A stretch of DNA of 64,000 bases from an uncultured Steroidobacter sp. (lineage in GTDB: Bacteria > Pseudomonadota > Gammaproteobacteria > Steroidobacterales > Steroidobacteraceae), in contig NZ_CALFXI010000051.1 in assembly GCF_937958065.1 (NCBI RefSeq), positions 73,015 through 137,014 on the forward strand. Direction: 5' to 3'. Positions 15,358-22,852 of the stretch are shown piece after piece. A program made the position numbers and the translations under genes. The notes beneath the pieces were generated by a model. That model made no database searches and was not told where the DNA came from. It was given only the letters and a program-made list of their open reading frames with translations. Numbering within the stretch: the stretch's first letter is position 1; the number at the start of each line of letters is the position of its first letter.

Positions 15358-17556
15358 ATGTTGTTCTCAAGCGTGCAACGGTCTGCCGCGCGACTGGTCC
15401 TGACCGTGGCGGCACTGGCCGGGTTCGGCCAGGCTGCCTGGGCGCAGTCCACCAACCGGCTGGAAAGCATCCAGGCGCAGGCCACTGCCGGCAACAAGGT
15501 GGAGCTCACGCTGCGCCTGGCCGAAGCCGCGCCCACGCCGCTCACTTTCACGGTCGACAATCCGGCGCGTATCGCGCTCGATCTGCCTGCCACCTCGGTT
15601 GCGATGACTTCGCGCCGGGTGGACGTGAAACAGGGCGTGCTCGATACCGTCAACGTCGCTGAAGCGAATGGCCGCACCCGAGTGGTGCTGAACGTCGACT
15701 CGCTGGTCCCGTACGAAACCCGCGTTCAAGGCAACACCATCGTGGTGTCCCTCGCCACCGCCGGCACCGGCCGCTCGCTGCAGTCGAGCGCCCAGCCCAG
15801 TGGCTTCGCAGCCGCGACTCAGCGTCCCGCCGCTGCCCCGATCTCCGGTGTTCGCAGCGTCAACAACATCGATTTCCGCCGCGGTGGCGATGGCTCGGCT
15901 CGCATCATCGTCGAGCTGACCGACTCCAAAGTGCCGGCCGATCTGCGCCAGGAAGGCGGCAAGATCGTCGTGAACTTCGCCAAGACCGCGATTCCCGAAA
16001 ACCTGTTGCAGCGTCTGGATGTGGTGGACTTCGCCACCCCGGTGAGCAGCGTCGATGCCCTGCGCGTCGGCGACGGCGCCCGCCTGGTGATCTCCGCGTC
16101 CGGCGACTACGAGCAGCTCGCCTATCAGTCCGACAACATCTACACGATCGAAGTGAAGCCGGTGGTGAAGCTGCCGCCCGAGCTGCGCGACAAGAAGGAA
16201 TACATCGGCGAGCGCCTGACGCTGAACTTCCAGGACATCGAAACGCGCGCCGTGCTGCAGCTGTTGGCCGACACGAGCGGCCAGAACATGGTGATCAGCG
16301 ATTCGGTCGCCGGCAACGTGACCCTGCGCCTGCAGAACGTTCCCTGGGACCAGGCGCTGGACGTGGTGATGCGTACCAAGGGCCTCGATTCCCGCCAGGA
16401 AGGCAACGTCATTTTCATCGCGCCGGCCAGTGAAATTGCCGCCCGCGAGAAGGAGCTGCTGACCGCGCGTAAGGAAGCTCAGGAGCTTTCGCCGCTGCGT
16501 ACCGAGTACCTGCAGGTGAACTACGCCAAAGCCTCCGATCTGGCCACGCTGATCAAGTCGGGCGCCGGCTCGCTGATTTCCGACCGCGGCAGCGTCGCGA
16601 TCGACGAGCGCACCAACACCCTGCTGTTGCAGGACACGGCCGAGCGCCTGGCGGACATCCGCCGCCTGGTGTCGACCCTCGATATCCCGGTCAAGCAGGT
16701 GATGATCGAAGCGCGCATCGTGATCGTGAGCGACGATTACAGCCGCGACCTGGGCGTGCGCTTCGGCGCGAACGTCGCCTTCAACCAGGGCGGCAGCGAC
16801 GGCCTCGGCCTGCTCGGCGGTCCGCTGAACACCGAAAACCAGATCGGCATCAGCCCGTACCCGGTGGTGGCCGGTCAGGGCGGCAATCCCATCGGCACGC
16901 CGACCAATGGCGACTCCGGTCAGCTGGGCGGCTTCGGTCTGCCCGAGAACGCGCTCGATCGCTATCTGGTGAACCTGCCGGCGGCCAACCCGGCGGGCCG
17001 CCTCGCGCTGGCGCTGATCGACTCCGACTACCTGGTCGACCTCGAGCTGTCGGCCGCGCAGGCCGAAGGCCGCGGCGAGATCATCTCCTCGCCCCGCCTG
17101 ATCACGGCCAACCAGCGCGAAGCCACCATCGAGCAGGGCGTGGAAATTCCCTACCAGGAATCTTCCTCCAGCGGTGCCACGACCACCCAGTTCAAGAAGG
17201 CCGTGCTGAGCTTGAAGGTGACGCCGCAGATCACTCCGGACAACCGCGTGATCCTCGACCTGACCGTGTCCAAGGACAGCGTCGGTCAGCTGGTCGCCAG
17301 CGCCACCGGCGGTTTCGTGCCCAGCATCGATACCCGCGAGATCGTGACCCAGGTGCTGGTCAACGACGGCCAGACCGTCGTGCTCGGCGGCATCCTGGAA
17401 ACCGAGCGTCGCGATGCCGAACGCAAGGTGCCGTACCTGGGCGACATCCCGGTGGTCGGCCGCCTGTTCAAGTCGACCACGACCACGGACAACAAGGACG
17501 AGCTGCTGATCTTCGTGACGCCCCGCATCCTGCGCGAGGGCAGCAGTTTGTATTGA
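15358..17556 (+). CDS. pilQ: Type IV pilus secretin PilQ
   Basis: Outer-membrane secretin through which the pilus is extruded. The start at 15358 is preferred over the in-frame ATG at 15334 because CAGGGAGAA sits 8-16 bases before it. A signal peptide ends near AWAQ (about residue 30). Two AMIN domains (about 30-130 and 165-260) bind peptidoglycan; then come an STN/N0 domain (about 285-360), an N1/KH-like domain and the C-terminal secretin channel (about 440-730) with VPYLGDIPVVGRLFK and ELLIFVTPRIL. 732 residues. Last gene of the pil operon; an intrinsic terminator follows. Confidence 0.96.
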   Translation: MLFSSVQRSAARLVLTVAALAGFGQAAWAQSTNRLESIQAQATAGNKVELTLRLAEAAPTPLTFTVDNPARIALDLPATSVAMTSRRVDVKQGVLDTVNVAEANGRTRVVLNVDSLVPYETRVQGNTIVVSLATAGTGRSLQSSAQPSGFAAATQRPAAAPISGVRSVNNIDFRRGGDGSARIIVELTDSKVPADLRQEGGKIVVNFAKTAIPENLLQRLDVVDFATPVSSVDALRVGDGARLVISASGDYEQLAYQSDNIYTIEVKPVVKLPPELRDKKEYIGERLTLNFQDIETRAVLQLLADTSGQNMVISDSVAGNVTLRLQNVPWDQALDVVMRTKGLDSRQEGNVIFIAPASEIAAREKELLTARKEAQELSPLRTEYLQVNYAKASDLATLIKSGAGSLISDRGSVAIDERTNTLLLQDTAERLADIRRLVSTLDIPVKQVMIEARIVIVSDDYSRDLGVRFGANVAFNQGGSDGLGLLGGPLNTENQIGISPYPVVAGQGGNPIGTPTNGDSGQLGGFGLPENALDRYLVNLPAANPAGRLALALIDSDYLVDLELSAAQAEGRGEIISSPRLITANQREATIEQGVEIPYQESSSSGATTTQFKKAVLSLKVTPQITPDNRVILDLTVSKDSVGQLVASATGGFVPSIDTREIVTQVLVNDGQTVVLGGILETERRDAERKVPYLGDIPVVGRLFKSTTTTDNKDELLIFVTPRILREGSSLY

Positions 17557-17565
17557 TGCGGTGGC

Positions 17566-17590
17566 GGGTACATCCCTGTACCCGGGTGGC
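17566..17590. repeat. Short palindromic repeat, copy 2 (ACATCC type)
   Basis: GGGTACATCCCTGTACCC followed by GGGTGGC: a perfect 7-bp stem (GGGTACA / TGTACCC) with a 4-base loop. It is related to the copy at 3504-3530 and lies just before the pilQ terminator. Confidence 0.5.
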
Positions 17591-17605
17591 ATTCTGTAAC
17601 GGCTC

Positions 17606-17634
17606 AGGCCGCCTTCGGGCGGCCTCTTTCGTTT
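17606..17634 (+). terminator. Intrinsic terminator after pilQ
   Basis: AGGCCGCC, loop TTCG and GGCGGCCT form a perfect 8-bp stem at 17606-17625, followed by CTTTCGTTT. The stable UUCG tetraloop and T-rich tail fit a Rho-independent terminator. A -10-like TATAGT at 17634-17639 lies right after it and only 10 bp before the aroK ATG, so aroK may have a very short leader. Confidence 0.8.
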
Positions 17635-17649
17635 ATAGTCCCGCCTTGC

Positions 17650-18198
17650 ATGACCTCCGAACCAACCAAGCCCGCGCGCGGCAATAACGTCTTCCTGATC
17701 GGCCCGATGGGCTCGGGCAAGACGGCCGTGGGCAAGCAGCTCGCGCGTCTGCTGCATCTTCATTTCTATGACACCGACGCCGAAATCGAGCATCGGACCG
17801 GCGTGGACATTCCCTATATCTTCGAGCGGGAAGGCGAAACCGGCTTTCGGGACCGCGAGCGCGAAGTGATCGACTCGCTGACCCAGTTGCAGGATGTCAT
17901 CGTCGCCACCGGCGGCGGCGCGGTCCTGTCGCCGCTGAACCGTGACCACCTCGCGAGCCGTGGCCGCGTCGTGTATCTGCGAACCAGCGTCGAGCAGCAG
18001 CTGGAGCGCACGCGTCACGGCCGTCAGCGCCCGTTGCTGTTCACCGAGAATCCCGAGCGCAAGCTGCGCGAGCTGATGACCTTTCGCGCGCCGCTGTACG
18101 AATCGATCGCCGCCATCGTCGTCTGCACCGATGGCCGGCAGGTCCGTGCGGTCGCCGACGAGGTCGTGCAGCGTTTGCAGGAGCTGTCCCCAGCATGA
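17650..18198 (+). CDS. aroK: Shikimate kinase
   Basis: Phosphorylates shikimate to shikimate 3-phosphate. Walker A GPMGSGKTAVGK (about 18-29), the shikimate-binding DTDAEIEHRTG (about 41-51), ATGGGAVLS (about 90) and the lid region RHGRQRPLL are all present in 182 residues. It overlaps aroB by 4 bases (ATGA). The pilQ-aroK-aroB order is conserved in gammaproteobacteria. Confidence 0.96.
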   Translation: MTSEPTKPARGNNVFLIGPMGSGKTAVGKQLARLLHLHFYDTDAEIEHRTGVDIPYIFEREGETGFRDREREVIDSLTQLQDVIVATGGGAVLSPLNRDHLASRGRVVYLRTSVEQQLERTRHGRQRPLLFTENPERKLRELMTFRAPLYESIAAIVVCTDGRQVRAVADEVVQRLQELSPA

Positions 18199-19295
18199 GT
18201 CATCAACCGCACGAACGAGTCGACATTGCGCTGGGCGAGCGCAGCTATCCCATTCTGATCGGACCGCACCTGCTCGCCGACGATGAGCTGCTGAGCGAGC
18301 ACATCGCCGCGCGCAATCTGCTGATCGTCACCAACGAGACTGTCGCTCCGCTGTATCTGCGGCCGCTGCAAACGGCGCTCAAACAGCGACGCACCGCTGC
18401 GGTCATATTGCCCGATGGCGAGCAATACAAGACGCTCGAGACGCTGTCGCGCATCTTCGATGGTCTGGTGCATGAACGAATGAATCGGGACGCTGCCGTG
18501 ATCGCGCTCGGGGGTGGCGTCGTGGGTGACATGGCCGGCTTCGCCGCCGCTTGTTACCAACGCGGCATCGATTACATCCAGGTGCCGACGACGTTGCTGG
18601 CGCAGGTGGATTCGTCCGTCGGCGGCAAGACCGCGGTCAATCATCCGAGCGCAAAAAACATGATCGGCGCGTTCCATCAGCCGCGCTGTGTGATTGCGGA
18701 CACGGCCACGCTACACACGTTGCCGGAGCGCGAGTTCGCCGCAGGCATCGCCGAGATCGTGAAGTACGGTCTGATCTACGATCCAGCGTTCTTCGCGTGG
18801 CTCGAAGAGAACGCCGAAGCCTTGCTGAAGCGAGTCGACGCTGCCGTCATCTACGCGGTGCGCCGCTCTTGCGAGATCAAAGCCGAAGTCGTTGGGATCG
18901 ATGAGCGCGAGCAGGGCTTGCGCGCCATTCTGAATCTCGGTCACACGTTCGGTCACGCCATTGAGACCGCTTCGGGATACGGCAACTGGCTGCACGGCGA
19001 AGCGGTTGCGGCGGGCATGGTCATGGCCGCGGACTTGTCCGAACGGCTGGGCTGGTTGCCGAGCAGTGACAAACAGCGCGCGATCGCTCTGTTGAAGCGC
19101 TTCAATCTTCCGGTCGAACCGCCGCGCATCGGCGCCGAGCGTGCGCGCGAGCTGATGGGGCTCGACAAGAAGGTGCTCGACGGCAAATTGCGCCTGGTGT
19201 TGTTACGCAGCCTGGGCAAGGCGGACGTCGTCAGCGACTACTCGGGCGAAGCGTTCGCCGCCACGATGCGAACCCATTTCGGCGCCGTGGCATGA
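18195..19295 (+). CDS. aroB: 3-dehydroquinate synthase
   Basis: Converts DAHP to 3-dehydroquinate in the shikimate pathway, using NAD and a divalent metal. 366 residues with DGEQYKTLETLSRIFDGL (about 75-92), the nucleotide-binding ALGGGVVGDMAGFAAACYQRG (about 103-123), QVPTTLLAQVDSSVGGKTAVNHP and the metal-ligand segment LNLGHTFGHAIE (about 247-258). Coupled to aroK upstream and to the dGTPase gene downstream by 4-base overlaps. Confidence 0.97.
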   Translation: MSHQPHERVDIALGERSYPILIGPHLLADDELLSEHIAARNLLIVTNETVAPLYLRPLQTALKQRRTAAVILPDGEQYKTLETLSRIFDGLVHERMNRDAAVIALGGGVVGDMAGFAAACYQRGIDYIQVPTTLLAQVDSSVGGKTAVNHPSAKNMIGAFHQPRCVIADTATLHTLPEREFAAGIAEIVKYGLIYDPAFFAWLEENAEALLKRVDAAVIYAVRRSCEIKAEVVGIDEREQGLRAILNLGHTFGHAIETASGYGNWLHGEAVAAGMVMAADLSERLGWLPSSDKQRAIALLKRFNLPVEPPRIGAERARELMGLDKKVLDGKLRLVLLRSLGKADVVSDYSGEAFAATMRTHFGAVA

Positions 19296-20455
19296 GCGCC
19301 GCGCCCTCGCCGCTCGCACCGTACGCTTCCTGCGACAGCCGCTCGAAGGGTCGTCAGCATCCGGAGGAGGCGCCCCGCTATCGCAGCGAATATCAGCGAG
19401 ATCGCGATCGCATCGTGCATTCGACGGCGTTTCGACGCCTGGTCTATAAAACGCAGGTCTTCGTCAATCACGAAGGCGATCTGTTCCGCACCCGACTGAC
19501 TCATTCCATCGAGGTCGCGCAGATCGCGCGTACCATCGCGCGAGCCCTCCGGCTCAACGAAACCCTGTGCGAAGCCATTTGTCTGGCGCACGATCTGGGT
19601 CACACGCCCTTTGGTCATGCGGGACAGGATGCGCTCAATGCCTGCATGCGCAATTACGGCGGCTTCGAGCACAACCTGCAGTCGCTGCGTGTCGTCGATG
19701 AGCTGGAAGAGCATTACGCCGCATTTGCTGGCCTGAATCTCACCTTCGAGACGCGAGAAGGCATTCTCAAACACTGCTCCTTGAACAACGCGCGCAAGCT
19801 CGGCGAGCTGGGTGAACGCTTCATCCGCCGCCGCCAGCCGACGCTCGAAGCGCAGATCGCCAACCTGGCCGACGAGATTGCGTACAACAATCACGATCTG
19901 GACGATGGCCTGCGCGCGGGACTCATCACCGTCGATGAACTGAAACAAGTGCCGCTGTTCCGGCGGCAATACGATGTCGTCCTGGCGGCCTATCCCACCT
20001 TGAGTGGGCGCCGCCTCGTGCACGAAGTCATCCGCCGCATGATTGCGTACGTCGTCACCGATTTGATCGAGAACACCGCCGCCCAGTTACGCGCGGCGGC
20101 GCCTGCCGACGTCGAAGCGGTGCGGGCCGCACCGGGCGCGTTGGTCAAATTCAGCGAGGCCGTGCTGGCGGAACATCTGGAGCTCAAGCGCTATTTGCTC
20201 GACCACGTGTATCGCCACTATCGCGTGCTGCGCATGACCAACAAAGCGGACGCGGTCATCAGCAGCCTGTTCCAAACCTTCTTCGCTCGTCCCGAGCTGC
20301 TGCCCACGGAACATCAGCAAATCGCTGCGCAGATGGAAGCGCAATCTGGCGAGTCCGGTCGCGCTCGTGCCGTCGCCGACTACATCGCTGGCATGACCGA
20401 CCGCTACGCCATCATCGAGCACGAACGCATCTTCGATCCTTCCAAGCGGAGCTGA
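19292..20455 (+). CDS. dgt: Deoxyguanosinetriphosphate triphosphohydrolase-like protein
   Basis: HD-domain dNTP triphosphohydrolase of the short dGTPase-like type (387 residues). The metal-binding residues are in RTRLTHSIEVAQIARTIAR (H about 71), CLAHDLGHTPFGHAGQD (HD about 99-100) and ADEIAYNNHDLDDG (D about 193). The N-terminal DSRSKGRQHPEEAPRYRSEYQRDRDRIVHSTAFRRLVYKTQVF is characteristic. The substrate may be any dNTP rather than dGTP only. Last gene of the aroKB unit; the repeat region begins 15 bp after its stop. Confidence 0.92.
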   Translation: MSAAPSPLAPYASCDSRSKGRQHPEEAPRYRSEYQRDRDRIVHSTAFRRLVYKTQVFVNHEGDLFRTRLTHSIEVAQIARTIARALRLNETLCEAICLAHDLGHTPFGHAGQDALNACMRNYGGFEHNLQSLRVVDELEEHYAAFAGLNLTFETREGILKHCSLNNARKLGELGERFIRRRQPTLEAQIANLADEIAYNNHDLDDGLRAGLITVDELKQVPLFRRQYDVVLAAYPTLSGRRLVHEVIRRMIAYVVTDLIENTAAQLRAAAPADVEAVRAAPGALVKFSEAVLAEHLELKRYLLDHVYRHYRVLRMTNKADAVISSLFQTFFARPELLPTEHQQIAAQMEAQSGESGRARAVADYIAGMTDRYAIIEHERIFDPSKRS

Positions 20456-20469
20456 CCTTTCTTCGCTGG

Positions 20470-20820
20470 TTTTCGCTGTCGCGCTCCGTTGGTTGGCGCT
20501 GTCGCGCGTTGCCGCTGACGCGGTTGCGCGCAGCCTGTCGGCAGAGCTGGGGCGTAGGTGGGGGGTCTCGGGAAACTCGCCAGCGTCTTCACTGTTGGTG
20601 GGCTTTGCGTCGATGGCTGCCGCACGATTTGCTCGGTGGTTACGTGACGCTCGGTGTCGCTCGCCCTTGACGCGCTCACGCGCTGCGAGCTGCAACGCGC
20701 GTCGTCATTTGTACTGCCAACGTGCAACGGCTTGCTCGAATGGCGGCGGTGGCCGAGTCACCGTGGTTGCGAACTTCCCGAGACCCCCCACCTTTCCCCA
20801 GCTCGAAGATGCGCGACTTC
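20470..20820 (+). repeat. Left arm of a 351-bp perfect inverted repeat
   Basis: Runs from TTTTCGCTGTCGCGCTCC to GATGCGCGACTTC and is, as far as I can compare by eye, identical to the reverse complement of 21316-21666. It contains repeat unit A (20557-20792). Translated frames here are rich in Arg, Ala and Ser with no family resemblance, so it is treated as noncoding. Homology stops cleanly at both ends. Confidence 0.9.
20557..20792. repeat. Hairpin-ended repeat unit A (236 bp)
   Basis: Bounded by perfect 18-bp terminal inverted repeats, GGTGGGGGGTCTCGGGAA at 20557-20574 and its complement at 20775-20792. Pairing extends outward through GAGCTGGGG on the left and CCCCAGCTC on the right around a small internal loop. 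The interior includes a GACGCGC / GCGCGTC stem. Related units are B (21344-21579) and C (63563-63816). Confidence 0.88.
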
Positions 20821-21315
20821 GAGACAGCGGCAGTTGTTCGGCAGCGCGTTGCAGGGATAGAGACGGAGTCAGGACGCGCGCTGCGAGGAGAGGGGGCGCG
20901 CCCCGGGCCCCCCACCAGCGCATGCGCGTTCGCGCTGGCGCGATAATGTCGGCGCGTAATGCGCCGAATGCGTCAGCGTGCAGCGAAAGCTGAAATGCAG
21001 GCCCACGCGCAACGCGCGTCCGCGCTAGCGCTCGCATTCGCGCCGTGGCGTTAGCCTCACGGGGCCAGGGCTGCGCCCCTCTTCGCGCGCATTGCGCGCC
21101 TCGCGTTAGCGCCTCGCGATCGCGCACTTGCGCTAGCTTCACGGGGCCAGGGCTGCGCCCCTCTTCGTGCGCAACGCGCGCCTCCGCGTCAGCGCTTCGC
21201 GTCGCGCCGTAGCGCTAGCTCAAGCGGGCTCGGGGCGCGCCCCCTCCGTCGCGACAGCGCTCAACCCACGCCAACGTTTTTCTCCACCCCGCACACTCGC
21301 CACCGCCGTTGCCTT
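20821..21315. other. 495-bp core between the inverted-repeat arms
   Basis: Very GC-rich noncoding sequence full of GCGC-containing short palindromes (for example GGGGCGCGCCCC near 20890 and again near 21230). It includes a 29-bp direct repeat spaced 82 bp apart. No frame gives a protein-like sequence and no ribosome binding site is visible. The sequence is unlike the neighbouring dgt and hemE coding DNA. Confidence 0.7.
21057..21167 (+). repeat. 29-bp direct repeat, period 82 bp
   Basis: The same 29 bases, beginning TCACGGGGCCAGGG and ending GCCCCTCTTCG, occur at 21057-21085 and 21139-21167. Similarity continues into the following GCGCA-rich segment, and a further degenerate partial copy precedes 21050. 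Each copy can fold through GGGGC and GCCCC. Confidence 0.8.
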
Positions 21316-21666
21316 GAAGTCGCGCATCTTCGAGCTGGGGAAAGGTGGGGGGTCTCGGGAAGTTCGCAACCACGGTGACTCGGCCACCGCCGCCATTCGA
21401 GCAAGCCGTTGCACGTTGGCAGTACAAATGACGACGCGCGTTGCAGCTCGCAGCGCGTGAGCGCGTCAAGGGCGAGCGACACCGAGCGTCACGTAACCAC
21501 CGAGCAAATCGTGCGGCAGCCATCGACGCAAAGCCCACCAACAGTGAAGACGCTGGCGAGTTTCCCGAGACCCCCCACCTACGCCCCAGCTCTGCCGACA
21601 GGCTGCGCGCAACCGCGTCAGCGGCAACGCGCGACAGCGCCAACCAACGGAGCGCGACAGCGAAAA
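21316..21666 (-). repeat. Right arm of the 351-bp perfect inverted repeat
   Basis: Reverse complement of 20470-20820, starting GAAGTCGCGCATC and ending GACAGCGAAAA, 47 bp before the hemE start codon. It contains unit B. If transcribed through, the two arms would form a very long RNA duplex. Confidence 0.9.
21344..21579. repeat. Hairpin-ended repeat unit B (236 bp, inverted relative to A)
   Basis: Terminal inverted repeats of 18 bp at 21344-21361 and 21562-21579. Length and sequence match unit A in the opposite orientation, so the A-B pair is either a recent inverted duplication or is kept identical by gene conversion. Confidence 0.88.
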
Positions 21667-21713
21667 GGCCAGGAACCGCAAAAAAAACCACCCAGCTGGT
21701 AAAGTGAACAATC

Positions 21714-22799
21714 ATGAGCACAGCAAAGAAGCCAACCCTGAAGAACGACCTCCTGCTCAGCGCCCTGCTGAGGCAGCCGGTCGAGCGTACCCCGGTCTGG
21801 ATGATGCGTCAGGCCGGGCGCTACCTGCCGGAGTACCGCGCCACACGTGAGCGCGCAGGGAGTTTCCTGAAGCTGTGCATGACGCCGGAGCTGGCGTGCG
21901 AAGTGACGTTGCAGCCGCTGGACCGCTTTCCGCTCGACGCGGCGATTTTGTTTTCCGACATCCTGACCATCCCCCATGCGCTCGGCCTGGGCCTGCAGTT
22001 CGAGACGGGCGAAGGGCCGCGAATCGAGCGGCCGGTGCGGTCGAAGGCGGATGTGGAGAAGCTGGGCGTGCCGGATCCGAACGTCGAGCTGCGCTACGTG
22101 ATGGATGCAGTCAGCTTGATTCGAAAGGAGTTGAACGGCCGCGTGCCGCTGATCGGCTTCGCGGGCAGCCCGTGGACCGTGGGCACGTACATCGTCGAGG
22201 GTGGCAGCTCGCGGGAGTTCTCGCGGATCAAGACGATGATGTACAACGAGCCTGCGACGCTGCGGGCTCTGCTACAGCTGCTCGCCGATTCCACGCGAGC
22301 GTATCTCAACGCGCAGATCGCCGCGGGCGCGCAGGCCATCATGATTTTCGATACGTGGGGTGGCGTGCTCACGCCGGCGCAGTATCGAGAGTTCTCGCTG
22401 CACTACATGCAGGCCATCCTCGACGGCCTGACGCGTGAAGCGGAAGGTCGGCGGGTACCTGTGATTTTGTTTACCAAGGGCGCCGGCGACCAACTGACCG
22501 TCATGGCACAAAGCGGCTGCGATGCACTGGGTGTGGACTGGACCACCGACCTCGCCGATGCGCGCCGCCTGGTGAACGATCGCGTGGCGCTGCAGGGAAA
22601 TCTCGATCCCAACTGCCTGTATGCGGCGCCCGAGCGGATTCGAGAGGAAGTGGCGCGCGTGCTCGCGAGTTACGGGCACGGCCACGGCCATGTGTTCAAC
22701 CTGGGCCATGGCATTCATCCGGCAGTGCCGCCCGAGCACGCCGGCGCGATGATCGCCGCCGTGCACGAGCTGAGCCCGCAATATCACACCCCGCGCTGA
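21714..22799 (+). CDS. hemE: Uroporphyrinogen decarboxylase
   Basis: Decarboxylates uroporphyrinogen III to coproporphyrinogen III in heme synthesis; cytoplasmic. 361 residues with the family signature PVWMMRQAGRYLPEYRATRE (about 24-43), ILFSDILTIPHALG (about 83-96), GFAGSPWTVGTYIVEGGSS (about 148-166), WGGVL and the C-terminal NLGHGIHPAVPPEH. It begins 47 bp after the right repeat arm, so its promoter must lie within or beside the repeat. A terminator hairpin uses the stop codon region. Confidence 0.97.
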   Translation: MSTAKKPTLKNDLLLSALLRQPVERTPVWMMRQAGRYLPEYRATRERAGSFLKLCMTPELACEVTLQPLDRFPLDAAILFSDILTIPHALGLGLQFETGEGPRIERPVRSKADVEKLGVPDPNVELRYVMDAVSLIRKELNGRVPLIGFAGSPWTVGTYIVEGGSSREFSRIKTMMYNEPATLRALLQLLADSTRAYLNAQIAAGAQAIMIFDTWGGVLTPAQYREFSLHYMQAILDGLTREAEGRRVPVILFTKGAGDQLTVMAQSGCDALGVDWTTDLADARRLVNDRVALQGNLDPNCLYAAPERIREEVARVLASYGHGHGHVFNLGHGIHPAVPPEHAGAMIAAVHELSPQYHTPR

Positions 22800-22818
22800 C
22801 GCGCGGGGATGTTTCTTT
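22789..22818 (+). terminator. Intrinsic terminator overlapping the hemE stop
   Basis: CCCCGCGC (22789-22796), loop TGAC (containing the TGA stop) and GCGCGGGG (22801-22808) form a perfect 8-bp stem, followed by ATGTTTCTTTTT. Confidence 0.8.
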
Positions 22819-22852
22819 TTCTGTGAGGATGGCGCTGGACGCGCCGGGTCGG

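Noticed and set aside
15367..18018. An 883-codon open frame antisense to pilQ-aroK, and similar long antisense frames under gltA, hemW and DUF4175
   Set aside because: Shadows of GC-rich codon use in the real genes: rich in Arg, His and Gln, with no domains.
20493..20993. Open frames in the inverted-repeat arms as a duplicated gene (also 21215-21721)
   Set aside because: Composition rich in Arg, Ala and Ser, no ribosome binding site and no family features. The identical product in both arms is explained by the inverted repeat.
20821..21315. A group II intron or retron in the repeat core
   Set aside because: No reverse-transcriptase frame and no recognisable catalytic RNA domain.
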